From positions 124,001 to 188,000 of the forward strand of contig JADJPT010000002.1 in the NCBI GenBank assembly GCA_016713125.1: DNA of 64,000 nt. Reading direction: 5' to 3'. Shown piece by piece: positions 45,032 through 52,800 of the stretch. The DNA is from Betaproteobacteria bacterium (lineage in GTDB: Bacteria; Pseudomonadota; Gammaproteobacteria; Burkholderiales; SG8-39). Numbering within the stretch: the stretch's first letter is position 1; each line of letters opens with the position of its first letter. A program made the translations under genes and the position numbers. The notes under the pieces were generated by a model. It ran no database searches, was not told the DNA's origin, and saw only the letters and a list, made by a program, of their open reading frames with translations.

Positions 45032-47846
45032 ACAAACCGCGCGCCGAGTTCGCCGCCACCCCGCCGCACGCCGAGCCGCCGGCAGGCTTCGAACTGAACG
45101 GCAGGCCGGTGCAGGCGGTGTCGCCGCGCATCGCCCGCCTGGCCGACGTGCTGCGCGACGAACTCGGCCTCACCGGCACCAAGATCGGCTGCAACGCCGG
45201 CGACTGCGGCGCCTGCACCGTGCTGCTCGACGGCCGCCAGGTGTGCGCCTGCCTGACCCCGCTGGGCCAGGCCGAGGGGCGCAGCGTGACCACGGTCGAA
45301 GGCCTGGCCAGGTCCGGCAAGCTCAACGCGCTGCAGACCGCCTTCCACAAGCACGGCGCGGCGCAATGCGGCATCTGCACGCCGGGCATGCTGATGGCCG
45401 CGGCCGACCTGCTGGCGCGCCGCAAGCGCCCCACGGCGGCCGAAGTGCGCGATGCGCTGGGCGGCGTGCTGTGCCGCTGCACCGGCTACCAGAAGATCGT
45501 CGAAGCCGTGCTCGACGTCGCGGCGCGACCCAGGCTGGACGCCGCGCCGGCCGTCGGCGCCGCGGTGGGCGCGCGCACCACGAAGGTCGATGGCGCGGCC
45601 AAGCTGGACGGCACCGAGCGCTACGGCGCCGACGAGATACCCGCGGATGCGCTGTGGCTGCGCGCGATCCGCTCGCCGCACCATCACGCACGCTTCAGGC
45701 TCGGCGATCTGGCCGCCTTCGTGGCGCGCACGCCCGGCCTGCTGCGCGTGCTGAGCGCCAGGGACGTGCCCTCCAACGGCTTCGGCATCTACCCCACCAT
45801 CAAGGACCAGCCGGTGCTGGCCGATGGCGAGGCGCGCTTTCGCGGCGAAGCCGTGCTGGCCCTGGTCGGCACGCGCGAGGCGGTGGAAGCGTTCGACGCC
45901 TTCCAGACCGAAGGCCTGCCCATCGAATACACGCCGCTGCCGGCGATCCTCGGCCTGGACGCGGCCATGGCGCCGGACGCGGCGCGCGTGCTGCCCGACA
46001 AGCCCGGCAACCTGCTGCAGGACGGCGGGATGCGCAAGGGCGATGCCGCCGCGGCCTTCGCGCAATGCGCGGCGGTGGCCGAGGGCCATTTCGAGACCGG
46101 CTTCGTCGAGCACGCCTACATCGAGCCGGAAGCCGGCTGGGCGGTGCGCCGCGGCGAAGGCGGCGAGGCGCGCCTCGAAGTGCACGTCACCACGCAGACG
46201 CCCTACATGGACCGCGATGAACTGGCCATCGTCATGAAGCTGCGCCCGGACCAGGTGCGCATCGTGCCCACCGCCTGCGGCGGCGGCTTCGGCGGCAAGC
46301 TCGACATGTCGGTACACCCGCTGATCGGCCTGGCCGCCTGGCTGACCGGCCGCCCGGTGGCCTGCATCTACACGCGCAGCGAGAGCATGGCCTCGACCAC
46401 CAAGCGCCATCCGTCGCGGGTGCACGCAAAGTTCGGCTGCGATGCGCAGGGCCGCCTGATTGCCTGCGAGGTGGATGCCGATTTCGACACCGGCGCCTAC
46501 GCCAGCTGGGGCCCCACGGTGGCCACGCGCGTGCCCATCCACGCCAGCGGCCCCTACAAGGTGCCGCACGTGCGCACGCGCGGCCGCGGCTTCTACACGC
46601 ACTGCCACCCCGCCGGCGCATTCCGCGGCTTCGGCGTGCCGCAGGGCGCCATCGCGCACGAGGCGATGATGGACGAACTGGCCGACAAGCTGGGCATCGA
46701 TCGCCTGGAGTTCCGCCTGCGCAATGCGCTCAGGGCCGGCGATGCCACGGCCACCGGCCAGGTGCTCGAGCATTCGGCCGGATTGGGCGAATGCCTGGAG
46801 GCGCTGCGTCCGCGCTGGGAACAGGCCAAGCGCGACACCGCCGCCTTCAACCGCGGCGCGCGCGCCGACGGCAAGCCGCTGCGCCGCGGCGTGGGCATCG
46901 GCTGCATGTGGTACGGGATCGGCAACACCTCGCTGTCAATCCCTCCACCATGCGCATCGGCCTGTCGGCACGCGGCGGGCTCACGCTGTACAACGGCGCC
47001 ACCGACATCGGCCAGGGTTCCAATACCATCATGACGCAGATCGCCGCCGACGCGCTGGGCCTGCCGATGGGCGATTTCCGCATCGTCATGGGCGACACCG
47101 ATCGCACCGCCGACGCCGGCAAGACCTCGGCCTCGCGGCAGACCTTCGTCTCCGGCAAGGCGGTCGAGCTGGCCGGCCTGGACCTGCGCCGCAAACTGTT
47201 CGCCCTGGCCGGCGCGCCGAAGAACGAGTACCTGGACCGCCGCTATGCGCTGGCGCTGGAAGGCGCCGCGCTGGTGTTCCGCAAGGACGGCATCACGCAT
47301 CGCGTGCCGCTGGCCGCGCTGCCCGCCGACGCCAACGGCGACGTGCTGCTCGGCGAAGGCACGTTCGACCCGCCCACCCTGCCGCTGGACGAGGACGGCC
47401 AGGGCGTGCCGTACGCGAGCTATGCCTTCGCGGCGCAGATCGCCGAGGTCGAGGTCGACCTGGAACTGGGCACCACGCGCGTGCTGGCCATCGTCGCCGC
47501 GCACGACGTGGGCCGCGCCATCAACCCGATCCAGGTCGAGGGCCAGATCCAGGGCGGCACGGTGCAGGGCCTGGGCCTGGCGCTGATGGAGGAGTACCTG
47601 CCCGGGCGCACCGAGAACCTGCACGACTACCTGATCCCCAGCATCGGCGACGTGCCGCAGATGGACTGCATCCTGGTCGAGGACGCCGAACCGCTGGGCC
47701 CCTACGGCGCCAAGGGCGTGGGCGAACCGGGGCTGATCCCCACCGCCCCGGCCATCCTCGGCGCGATCGAGAACGCCACCGGCGTGCGCATGCAGCGCGT
47801 GCCCGTGCTGCCGCACCGCCTGCGCCGCGCGCTGCTCGACAAGTAG
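45028..47846 (+). CDS. Molybdenum hydroxylase, fused 2Fe-2S plus molybdopterin catalytic subunit (frameshifted)
   Basis: About 939 residues. The first 170 are the small subunit: plant-type 2Fe-2S (CNAGDCGACTVLLDG) and the helical 2Fe-2S domain (CGICTPGMLMAAADLL, LCRCTGYQKIVEAV). With no break in frame this continues into the catalytic subunit (GARTTKVDGAAKLDGTERYG) with the Mo-pterin motifs GGGFGGK and FRGFGVPQGAI, and the catalytic glutamate in GVGEPGLIPTAPAI. One missing base near 46940 (family NPSTMRIG) splits the frame. Such enzymes hydroxylate N-heteroaromatic rings or aldehydes with water. The gene order, FAD subunit then fused subunit, and the following reductase point to a pyridine-type substrate; xanthine-like substrates are the alternative. 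Confidence 0.86.
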
Positions 47847-47867
47847 CCGCCCCCCGACAGCGCCGAT

Positions 47868-47931
47868 AAATACTGCCACTTTTCGACGATACCCCGCGAC
47901 AGCAGCCATATTCCAGACCAAATACTGCCAC
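47868..47931. repeat. Pair of 12-bp direct repeats upstream of the 6-hydroxynicotinate-reductase-like gene
   Basis: AAATACTGCCAC occurs at 47868-47879 and again at 47920-47931, 52 bases apart, within the only gap (89 bases) between the hydroxylase and reductase genes. The spacing is about five DNA turns. Function is unknown. Confidence 0.6.
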
Positions 47932-47935
47932 CGCC

Positions 47936-49429
47936 ATGAGCAACATCCTCGACACGCGTGACCCCCAGGACGCCCCTGAAGCGAGCGGCCCCGCGGGTGC
48001 GGACGTGATCCGCTGCGACGCCTGCCCGGTGCTGTGCCGCATCCGCACCGGCCAGACCGGCGCCTGCGACCGCTACGCCAACGTCGAGGGCCGGCTGGTG
48101 CGCAGCGACCCGCTGCTGATCCTGCAACGCGCCGTCGACACCGGCGGCCGGCTGGTGCCCTTCCTGAAGCCCGGCCAGCCCTGGGACGGCAGCATCGTCT
48201 CGGCCGCCAACACCTTCGTCACCGGCATCGGCGCCACCACCACCTACCCCGATTACAAGCCGGCGCCCTTCATCGTCGCCTCGCAGGCCGACGGCGTGGA
48301 CATGGTGACCGTGGTCACCGAAGGCATCTTTTCCTACTGCGGCCTGAAGCTGAAGATCGACACCGACCGCTGGCTGGGGCCCGAGCAGGCCGCCGTGCGC
48401 GTCGGCGGCGAGGCGGTGGGCCACGTAACCACCGCGGAGTACGGCTCGCAGATGCTCTCGCTGGGCGGCGTGCACCACCTGACCGGCGGCAGCAAGAAGG
48501 AAGGCAACGTCACCTGCGAGACGATGCTCACGCTGGCCAACAAGGGCGAGGTGGAGCTGCAGATCGACGGCGGCGCCAGCGTGCGTGTGCAGGCCGGCCG
48601 GCCGCCGGTGGTCAACGGCGAGCACGAGGAGCGCATGCGCGTGGGCTGCGGCTCGGCGACCATCGGCATCTTCGCGCAGCAGTGGCTGGGCCATTGCGAC
48701 GAAGTCATCGTCGTCGACGACCACATCACCGGCGTGCTGACCGAACACCAGGCCGGCAAATTCCTCGACATGAAGCCGGCCGGCATCCGCGTGCGCGGAC
48801 GCAAGTCCACGCCGGGCCGCTACTTCAAGGTCGCCGAACCCGGCCTGGGCTGGGGCGGCACCGAGATCACCGACCCGCTGTCGATCATCGACAGGATCGA
48901 TCCCAAGACCGCGTGGCCAGGCCTGCGCCTGCTGATGGTCTCGACCACCGGCGAGGACGCGGCGTGGTTCGTGCTCGACGAGCAGCTGGTGCCGCGCAAG
49001 GCGCCGATGCCCGCACCCGTGCAGCTGGTGGTGGACCGCATCGCCGAGAACTGCGAGCCGGCCCTGAGCACCGTGCTGTTCATGGGCGGCGCCGGCGGAT
49101 CCCTGCGCGCCGGCGTGACCGAGAACCCGGTGCGCCTGACGCGCTCGGTGAAGGAGGCCATCACGCGCGTGACCTGCGGCGGCGCACCGGTGTACGTCTG
49201 GCCCGGCGGCGGCATCACGGTGATGGTCGACGTGCTCGCCATGCCGGAGAATTCCTTCGGCTATGTGCCCACCCCCGCGCTGGTGCTGCCGATCGAATTC
49301 ACCATGCCCGCCGTGGCCTATGCCGGCATGGGCGGTCACCTGGGCCGGGTGGTGAAGCTCGAGGACGTGCTGCGCAGCACCGAATTCCGCGCCGAAGCCG
49401 CGCGCATGGGCAATCCCTGGCCGCTATGA
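47936..49429 (+). CDS. 6-hydroxynicotinate reductase-like Fe-S protein
   Basis: 497 residues. The N-terminal cysteines C27-x2-C30-x3-C34-x9-C44 (IRCDACPVLCRIRTGQTGAC) would bind a 4Fe-4S cluster. The remainder matches my recollection of the 6-hydroxynicotinate reductase (Hnr) family, including GIGATTTYPDYKPAPFIV, VTEGIFSYCGLKLKIDTDRW and GGITVMVDVLAMPENSFGY. In Eubacterium barkeri, Hnr reduces 6-hydroxynicotinate to 1,4,5,6-tetrahydro-6-oxonicotinate with reduced ferredoxin. Placement right after a molybdenum hydroxylase, which would make a 6-hydroxy ring, fits. The family name rests on recognition, not a search; the exact substrate is unproven. The stop overlaps the next start (ATGA). Confidence 0.65.
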   Translation: MSNILDTRDPQDAPEASGPAGADVIRCDACPVLCRIRTGQTGACDRYANVEGRLVRSDPLLILQRAVDTGGRLVPFLKPGQPWDGSIVSAANTFVTGIGATTTYPDYKPAPFIVASQADGVDMVTVVTEGIFSYCGLKLKIDTDRWLGPEQAAVRVGGEAVGHVTTAEYGSQMLSLGGVHHLTGGSKKEGNVTCETMLTLANKGEVELQIDGGASVRVQAGRPPVVNGEHEERMRVGCGSATIGIFAQQWLGHCDEVIVVDDHITGVLTEHQAGKFLDMKPAGIRVRGRKSTPGRYFKVAEPGLGWGGTEITDPLSIIDRIDPKTAWPGLRLLMVSTTGEDAAWFVLDEQLVPRKAPMPAPVQLVVDRIAENCEPALSTVLFMGGAGGSLRAGVTENPVRLTRSVKEAITRVTCGGAPVYVWPGGGITVMVDVLAMPENSFGYVPTPALVLPIEFTMPAVAYAGMGGHLGRVVKLEDVLRSTEFRAEAARMGNPWPL

Positions 49430-50340
49430 GCGCCGCACCGGCCAGCGGCGGCAGCGCCGCACCCACCCCGGGTTCACCGCTCTCCGCGCTCTGCGCGCGC
49501 CTGCCCGACGGCCGGCTGCACCTGCAGCACGGGCCGATCGACTGCATCGTCGAGGCCTGGGGCGAAGCCGGCGAGGTCGAGGCCGCCTACCTGCAGGTCA
49601 GCGACGCATTCCAGGATGTGCTGCCCACGCTGGTGGCCGAACTGCCGGTGCTGCGCGCGCCGCTCGGAGCGGCGCATCCGCTGGTGCGCGGCGCGGTGGC
49701 ACGGCGCATGGTGGCGGCGGCACGCAGGCACCGCGGCGTGTTCCTCACCCCGATGATCGCCGTGGCCGGCGCGGTGGCCGACGAACTGCTGGCCGCACTG
49801 CTGCGCGGACGCCAGCTGCACAAGGCCTGCGTGAACGACGGCGGCGACATCGCCCTGCACCTGGAGCAGGATGCCGGCTTCGCGGTCGGCATCGCACTCG
49901 ACCCCGGCCTGGCCGCGGTCCAGGGGCGCGTGGACATCGCCGCGCGCGACGGCGTGCGCGGCATCGCCACCTCGGGATGGAAGGGCCGCTCGCAATCGCT
50001 GGGCATCGCCGACGCGGTCACCGTGCTGGCCGCCAGCGCGGCCGAAGCCGACGCCGCCGCCACGCTGATCGCCAATGCGGTCAACGCCGAGGACCCGGGC
50101 ATCCGCCGCCTGCCGGCGAGCGCCGTGAAGGAGGATTCCGACCTCGGCGAACTGCCGGTCACCGTCGAGGTGCCGCCGCTGGACGCCGCGACCGTGGCGC
50201 AGGCACTGGAACGCGGCCTGGCCGAGGCGCAGCGCATGCGCGCCGCGGGTCTCATCGTCGAGGCCTTTCTGTCACTGCAGGGCGCGCATCGCGCCACCTG
50301 CGCAACCCCATCCCCCTTGCCGGCCGGGAGCCAAACATGA
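49426..50340 (+). CDS. UPF0280 family protein (ApbE-like fold)
   Basis: 304 residues. Family-like segments include DGRLHLQHGPIDCIVEAWGE near the N-terminus, VAGAVADELLAALLRGRQLH, KACVNDGGDIALHL, RGIATSGWKGRSQSLGIADA and VTVLAASAAEADAAATLIAN. UPF0280 proteins are thought to share the ApbE fold, whose best-known members attach FMN to proteins; whether these do so is not known. The gene is locked between the reductase-like gene and an AA_synth gene by ATGA overlaps at both ends, so it is translated with them and probably acts in the same pathway, perhaps as a flavin-related maturation factor. Confidence 0.75.
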   Translation: MSAAPASGGSAAPTPGSPLSALCARLPDGRLHLQHGPIDCIVEAWGEAGEVEAAYLQVSDAFQDVLPTLVAELPVLRAPLGAAHPLVRGAVARRMVAAARRHRGVFLTPMIAVAGAVADELLAALLRGRQLHKACVNDGGDIALHLEQDAGFAVGIALDPGLAAVQGRVDIAARDGVRGIATSGWKGRSQSLGIADAVTVLAASAAEADAAATLIANAVNAEDPGIRRLPASAVKEDSDLGELPVTVEVPPLDAATVAQALERGLAEAQRMRAAGLIVEAFLSLQGAHRATCATPSPLPAGSQT

Positions 50341-50918
50341 ATCTGGTCCAAGTACGCGAGTTCCACGTCGAGCTCGACGAGATCCTGCACGAAGGCGGGC
50401 CCGCGCCCACCGCACCCCGGCTGCGCGGCGCGATCTGCGCGGTGGTGAAGAACCCCTACGCCGGGCGCTACGTCGAGGACATCATGCCGATGATGGAAGC
50501 GCTCAAGCCCCTGGGCCTGGAGATGACGCGCCGCCTGGTCGCGCTGCTCGGCGGCAAGGAGAAGATCGACGCCTACGGCAAGGCCACCATCATCGGCGTG
50601 GACGGCGAACTCGAACACGGCGCATGCTGGCACGTGCCCGGCGGCTACGCCATGCGCGAAGTGCTGGGCGGAGCCAGGGCCATCGTGCCCTCGGCCACCA
50701 AGGTGGCCGCCGCCGGCGCGCGCGTCGACGTGCCGCTGCACCACCTGAACGCCGCCTACGTGCGCAGCCACTTCGACGCCTTCGAGTTCCGCGTGCCCGA
50801 CGGTCCGCGCCCCGGCGAGATCGTCTTCATCCTCGGCATGAGCTGTGGGCCGCGCATCCATGCGCGCGCCGGCGGCCTGCAGGCCAAAGACATCAAGGGC
50901 GAGGATGGCCAGCGCTAG
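50337..50918 (+). CDS. Amino acid synthesis (AA_synth, DUF1185) family protein
   Basis: 193 residues with the family-like core AICAVVKNPYAGRYVEDIMP, GKATIIGVDGELEHGACWHV, PGGYAMREVLGGARAIVPSA and a C-terminal IVFILGMSCGPRIHARAGGL. The biochemical role of this family is not established; the name comes from early association. The gene overlaps the UPF0280 stop (ATGA), and its own end overlaps the start of the secreted thioredoxin-like gene by 14 bases. The trio reductase-UPF0280-AA_synth appears to be one translational unit, suggesting a shared pathway in cyclic amide metabolism. Confidence 0.72.
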   Translation: MNLVQVREFHVELDEILHEGGPAPTAPRLRGAICAVVKNPYAGRYVEDIMPMMEALKPLGLEMTRRLVALLGGKEKIDAYGKATIIGVDGELEHGACWHVPGGYAMREVLGGARAIVPSATKVAAAGARVDVPLHHLNAAYVRSHFDAFEFRVPDGPRPGEIVFILGMSCGPRIHARAGGLQAKDIKGEDGQR

Positions 50919-51366
50919 CGCCCTGCGCCGCACGCTCGGCTGCCTGCTCGGCGCCCTGCTCGCCGCCGTGCTGTGGAGCGGCGCGGCGTCGGCGCAGATC
51001 TACGACATGAGCAAGCTGCGGCGCGGCGCAGTGCTCGAGGTGGTCTACCTCGGCACGCCGGACTGCCCGTACTGCCAGCACTGGGAGGCGCGCGCGCGCG
51101 GCGAGCTGCTGGCCTCGCCGCTGGCGCAGTCGTTCCGCTTCCACGAGGTGATCGGCCGCACGCTGCGCGAGCCGATCACGGCCGCGCACTATCCCGAGGA
51201 TCTGCAGTGGCTGGCCAAACTGATGGGGCCGTCGCGCGGCGTGCCGCGCTTCCTGCTGCTGGGCGACCGCACCCTGCTCGCCTCCGTGTACGGCACCAAT
51301 GCCTACGAAACCCAGTTCCTGCCGGTGCTGCGCGAGGCCGTCGCGCGCCGCAACGCAGGCTCCTGA
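50905..51366 (+). CDS. Secreted thioredoxin-fold protein with CPYC motif
   Basis: 153 residues. An N-terminal signal peptide (RRTLGCLLGALLAAVLWSGA, cleavage probably after ASA near residue 30) directs it to the periplasm. The mature part has VVYLGTPDCPYCQHWEARAR, a redox-active CxxC in a thioredoxin-like fold, and a C-terminal GVPRFLLLGDRTLLASVYGT segment containing the cis-proline equivalent (GVP). ATG 50905 lies inside the end of the AA_synth gene. It sits between cytoplasmic enzymes and the periplasmic solute-binding protein. Its partner is unknown; dithiol maintenance of a periplasmic component is a guess. Confidence 0.75.
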   Translation: MASASALRRTLGCLLGALLAAVLWSGAASAQIYDMSKLRRGAVLEVVYLGTPDCPYCQHWEARARGELLASPLAQSFRFHEVIGRTLREPITAAHYPEDLQWLAKLMGPSRGVPRFLLLGDRTLLASVYGTNAYETQFLPVLREAVARRNAGS

Positions 51367-51418
51367 GCATGCAGTACCATTCGAGCGTCGCTTTGCATCC
51401 AACAGAGGGAGAGTTGCC

Positions 51419-52612
51419 ATGAAAATCATGCACAGCCTGATCGCAGCAGCGGTGCTTGCCGCCGCCGCAAGCACCGGCGCGCAAGCGCAGGCCATCAAGA
51501 TCGGCGAACTGAACAGCTACAAGGTGTTCCCCGCCTTCCTGGATCCGTACAAGAAGGGTTGGGAACTCGCGCTCGAGGAGATCAACAAGTCCGGCGGCGT
51601 GCTCGGCCGCAAGCTCGAAGTGGTGTCGCGCGACGACAACGGCAACCCGGGTGACGCGGTGCGCGTGGCCGAAGAGCTGATCGCGCGCGAGAAGGTCAGC
51701 GTGCTGATGGGCACCTTCCCCTCGCACGTCGGCCTGGCGGTGTCCAACCTGGCCAACCAGCGCAAGATCGTGTTCGTCGCCGCCGAGCCGCTGACCGACA
51801 AGATCGTCTGGGAGAACGGCAGCCGCTACACCTTCCGCCTGCGTCCCTCGACCTACATGCAGACCGCCATGCTGGTGCCCGAGGCGGCCAAGCTGAAGAA
51901 GCAGAAGTGGGCCATCGTCTACCCGAACTATGAGTACGGCCAGTCGGCCACCGCCTCGTTCAAGAAGCTGATGACCAAGGCCCAGCCCGGCGTGCAGTTC
52001 GTCGGCGAACAGGCCCCGCCGCTGGGCAAGATCGACGCCGGCGCCGTGGTGCAGGCCCTGCTCGACGCCAAGCCCGACGCGATCTTCTCCTCGCTGTTCG
52101 GCCCGGACCTGCAGAAGTTCGTGCGCGAAGGCAACACGCGCGGCCTGTTCAAGGGCCGCCCGGTGTTCAACCTGCTGGCCGGCGAGCCCGAGTACCTCGA
52201 TCCGCTCAAGGACGAGACGCCCGAAGGCTGGGTGGTGACCGGGTATCCGTGGAACGAGATCAAGACCCCCGAGCACCAGAAGTTCCTCGCCGCCTACCAG
52301 GCCAGGTTCAAGGACTACCCGCGCCTGGGCTCCGTGGTCGGCTACTCGACCATGTACTCGGTGGCCAACATGATCAAGAAGGCCGGCGCGGTGGACACCG
52401 AGAAGATGATCGCCGCCATGAAAGGCCTGGAGATGAGCACGCCGATCGGCCCCATCGTCTATCGCGCGGTGGACCATCAGTCCACCATGGGCGCCTACGT
52501 GGGCAAGCTGGCCAAGAAGAACGGCAAGGGCGTGATGGTCGAATGGCGCTTCGCGGACGGCGCGCTGTTCCTGCCGCCGTTCGAGGAGGTTAAAGCCATG
52601 CGTAAAGAGTAA
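51419..52612 (+). CDS. ABC transporter substrate-binding protein, branched-chain amino acid/aromatic type
   Basis: 397 residues with a Sec signal peptide (MKIMHSLIAAAVLAAAASTG, cleavage near AQA). The Peripla_BP_6 (LivK-like) fold is visible: IKIGELNSYKVFPAFLDPYK, GWELALEEINKSGGVLGRKL, RDDNGNPGDAVRVAEELIAR and YGQSATASFKKLMTKAQPGV. A GGGAG ribosome binding site precedes ATG 51419. It is the ligand-recognition component for the adjacent permease and ATPase genes. Such systems in catabolic operons often import aromatic or heteroaromatic acids; the ligand here is inferred only from context. Two hairpins separate it from the permease gene. Confidence 0.92.
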   Translation: MKIMHSLIAAAVLAAAASTGAQAQAIKIGELNSYKVFPAFLDPYKKGWELALEEINKSGGVLGRKLEVVSRDDNGNPGDAVRVAEELIAREKVSVLMGTFPSHVGLAVSNLANQRKIVFVAAEPLTDKIVWENGSRYTFRLRPSTYMQTAMLVPEAAKLKKQKWAIVYPNYEYGQSATASFKKLMTKAQPGVQFVGEQAPPLGKIDAGAVVQALLDAKPDAIFSSLFGPDLQKFVREGNTRGLFKGRPVFNLLAGEPEYLDPLKDETPEGWVVTGYPWNEIKTPEHQKFLAAYQARFKDYPRLGSVVGYSTMYSVANMIKKAGAVDTEKMIAAMKGLEMSTPIGPIVYRAVDHQSTMGAYVGKLAKKNGKGVMVEWRFADGALFLPPFEEVKAMRKE

Positions 52613-52682
52613 GACTGAAAATGTTCGGGGAGTGGGCGAATGGCTGAGCCTTCGTTCCTCCTCGAACGGCAAGTCTTGAACA

Positions 52683-52758
52683 GGGGGCTCTCGGCGCATG
52701 GCGCCTCCGCCCCCAGTACCCCCGGAGTGACATAGGCGCAGGCTGGAACACCTGCGCC
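52683..52758 (+). other. Two intercistronic hairpins between binding protein and permease genes
   Basis: The first is two-tier: GGGGGC (52683-52688) with GCCCCC (52709-52714), enclosing GGCGC-ATG-GCGCC. The second is GGCGCAGG (52735-52742) with CCTGCGCC (52751-52758). No long U-tract follows. In similar importers such structures protect the upstream message and keep binding protein in excess; that is inferred here. The 188-base gap shows nothing else. Confidence 0.5.
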
Positions 52759-52800
52759 GGCAGTCACGACGGTCATGCCAGTCTCTGCCGAACTTTCCCG

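Noticed and set aside
44722..46773. A 683-codon antisense frame across the Mo-hydroxylase genes
   Set aside because: No motif; lies opposite unmistakable FAD, 2Fe-2S and Mo-pterin motifs.
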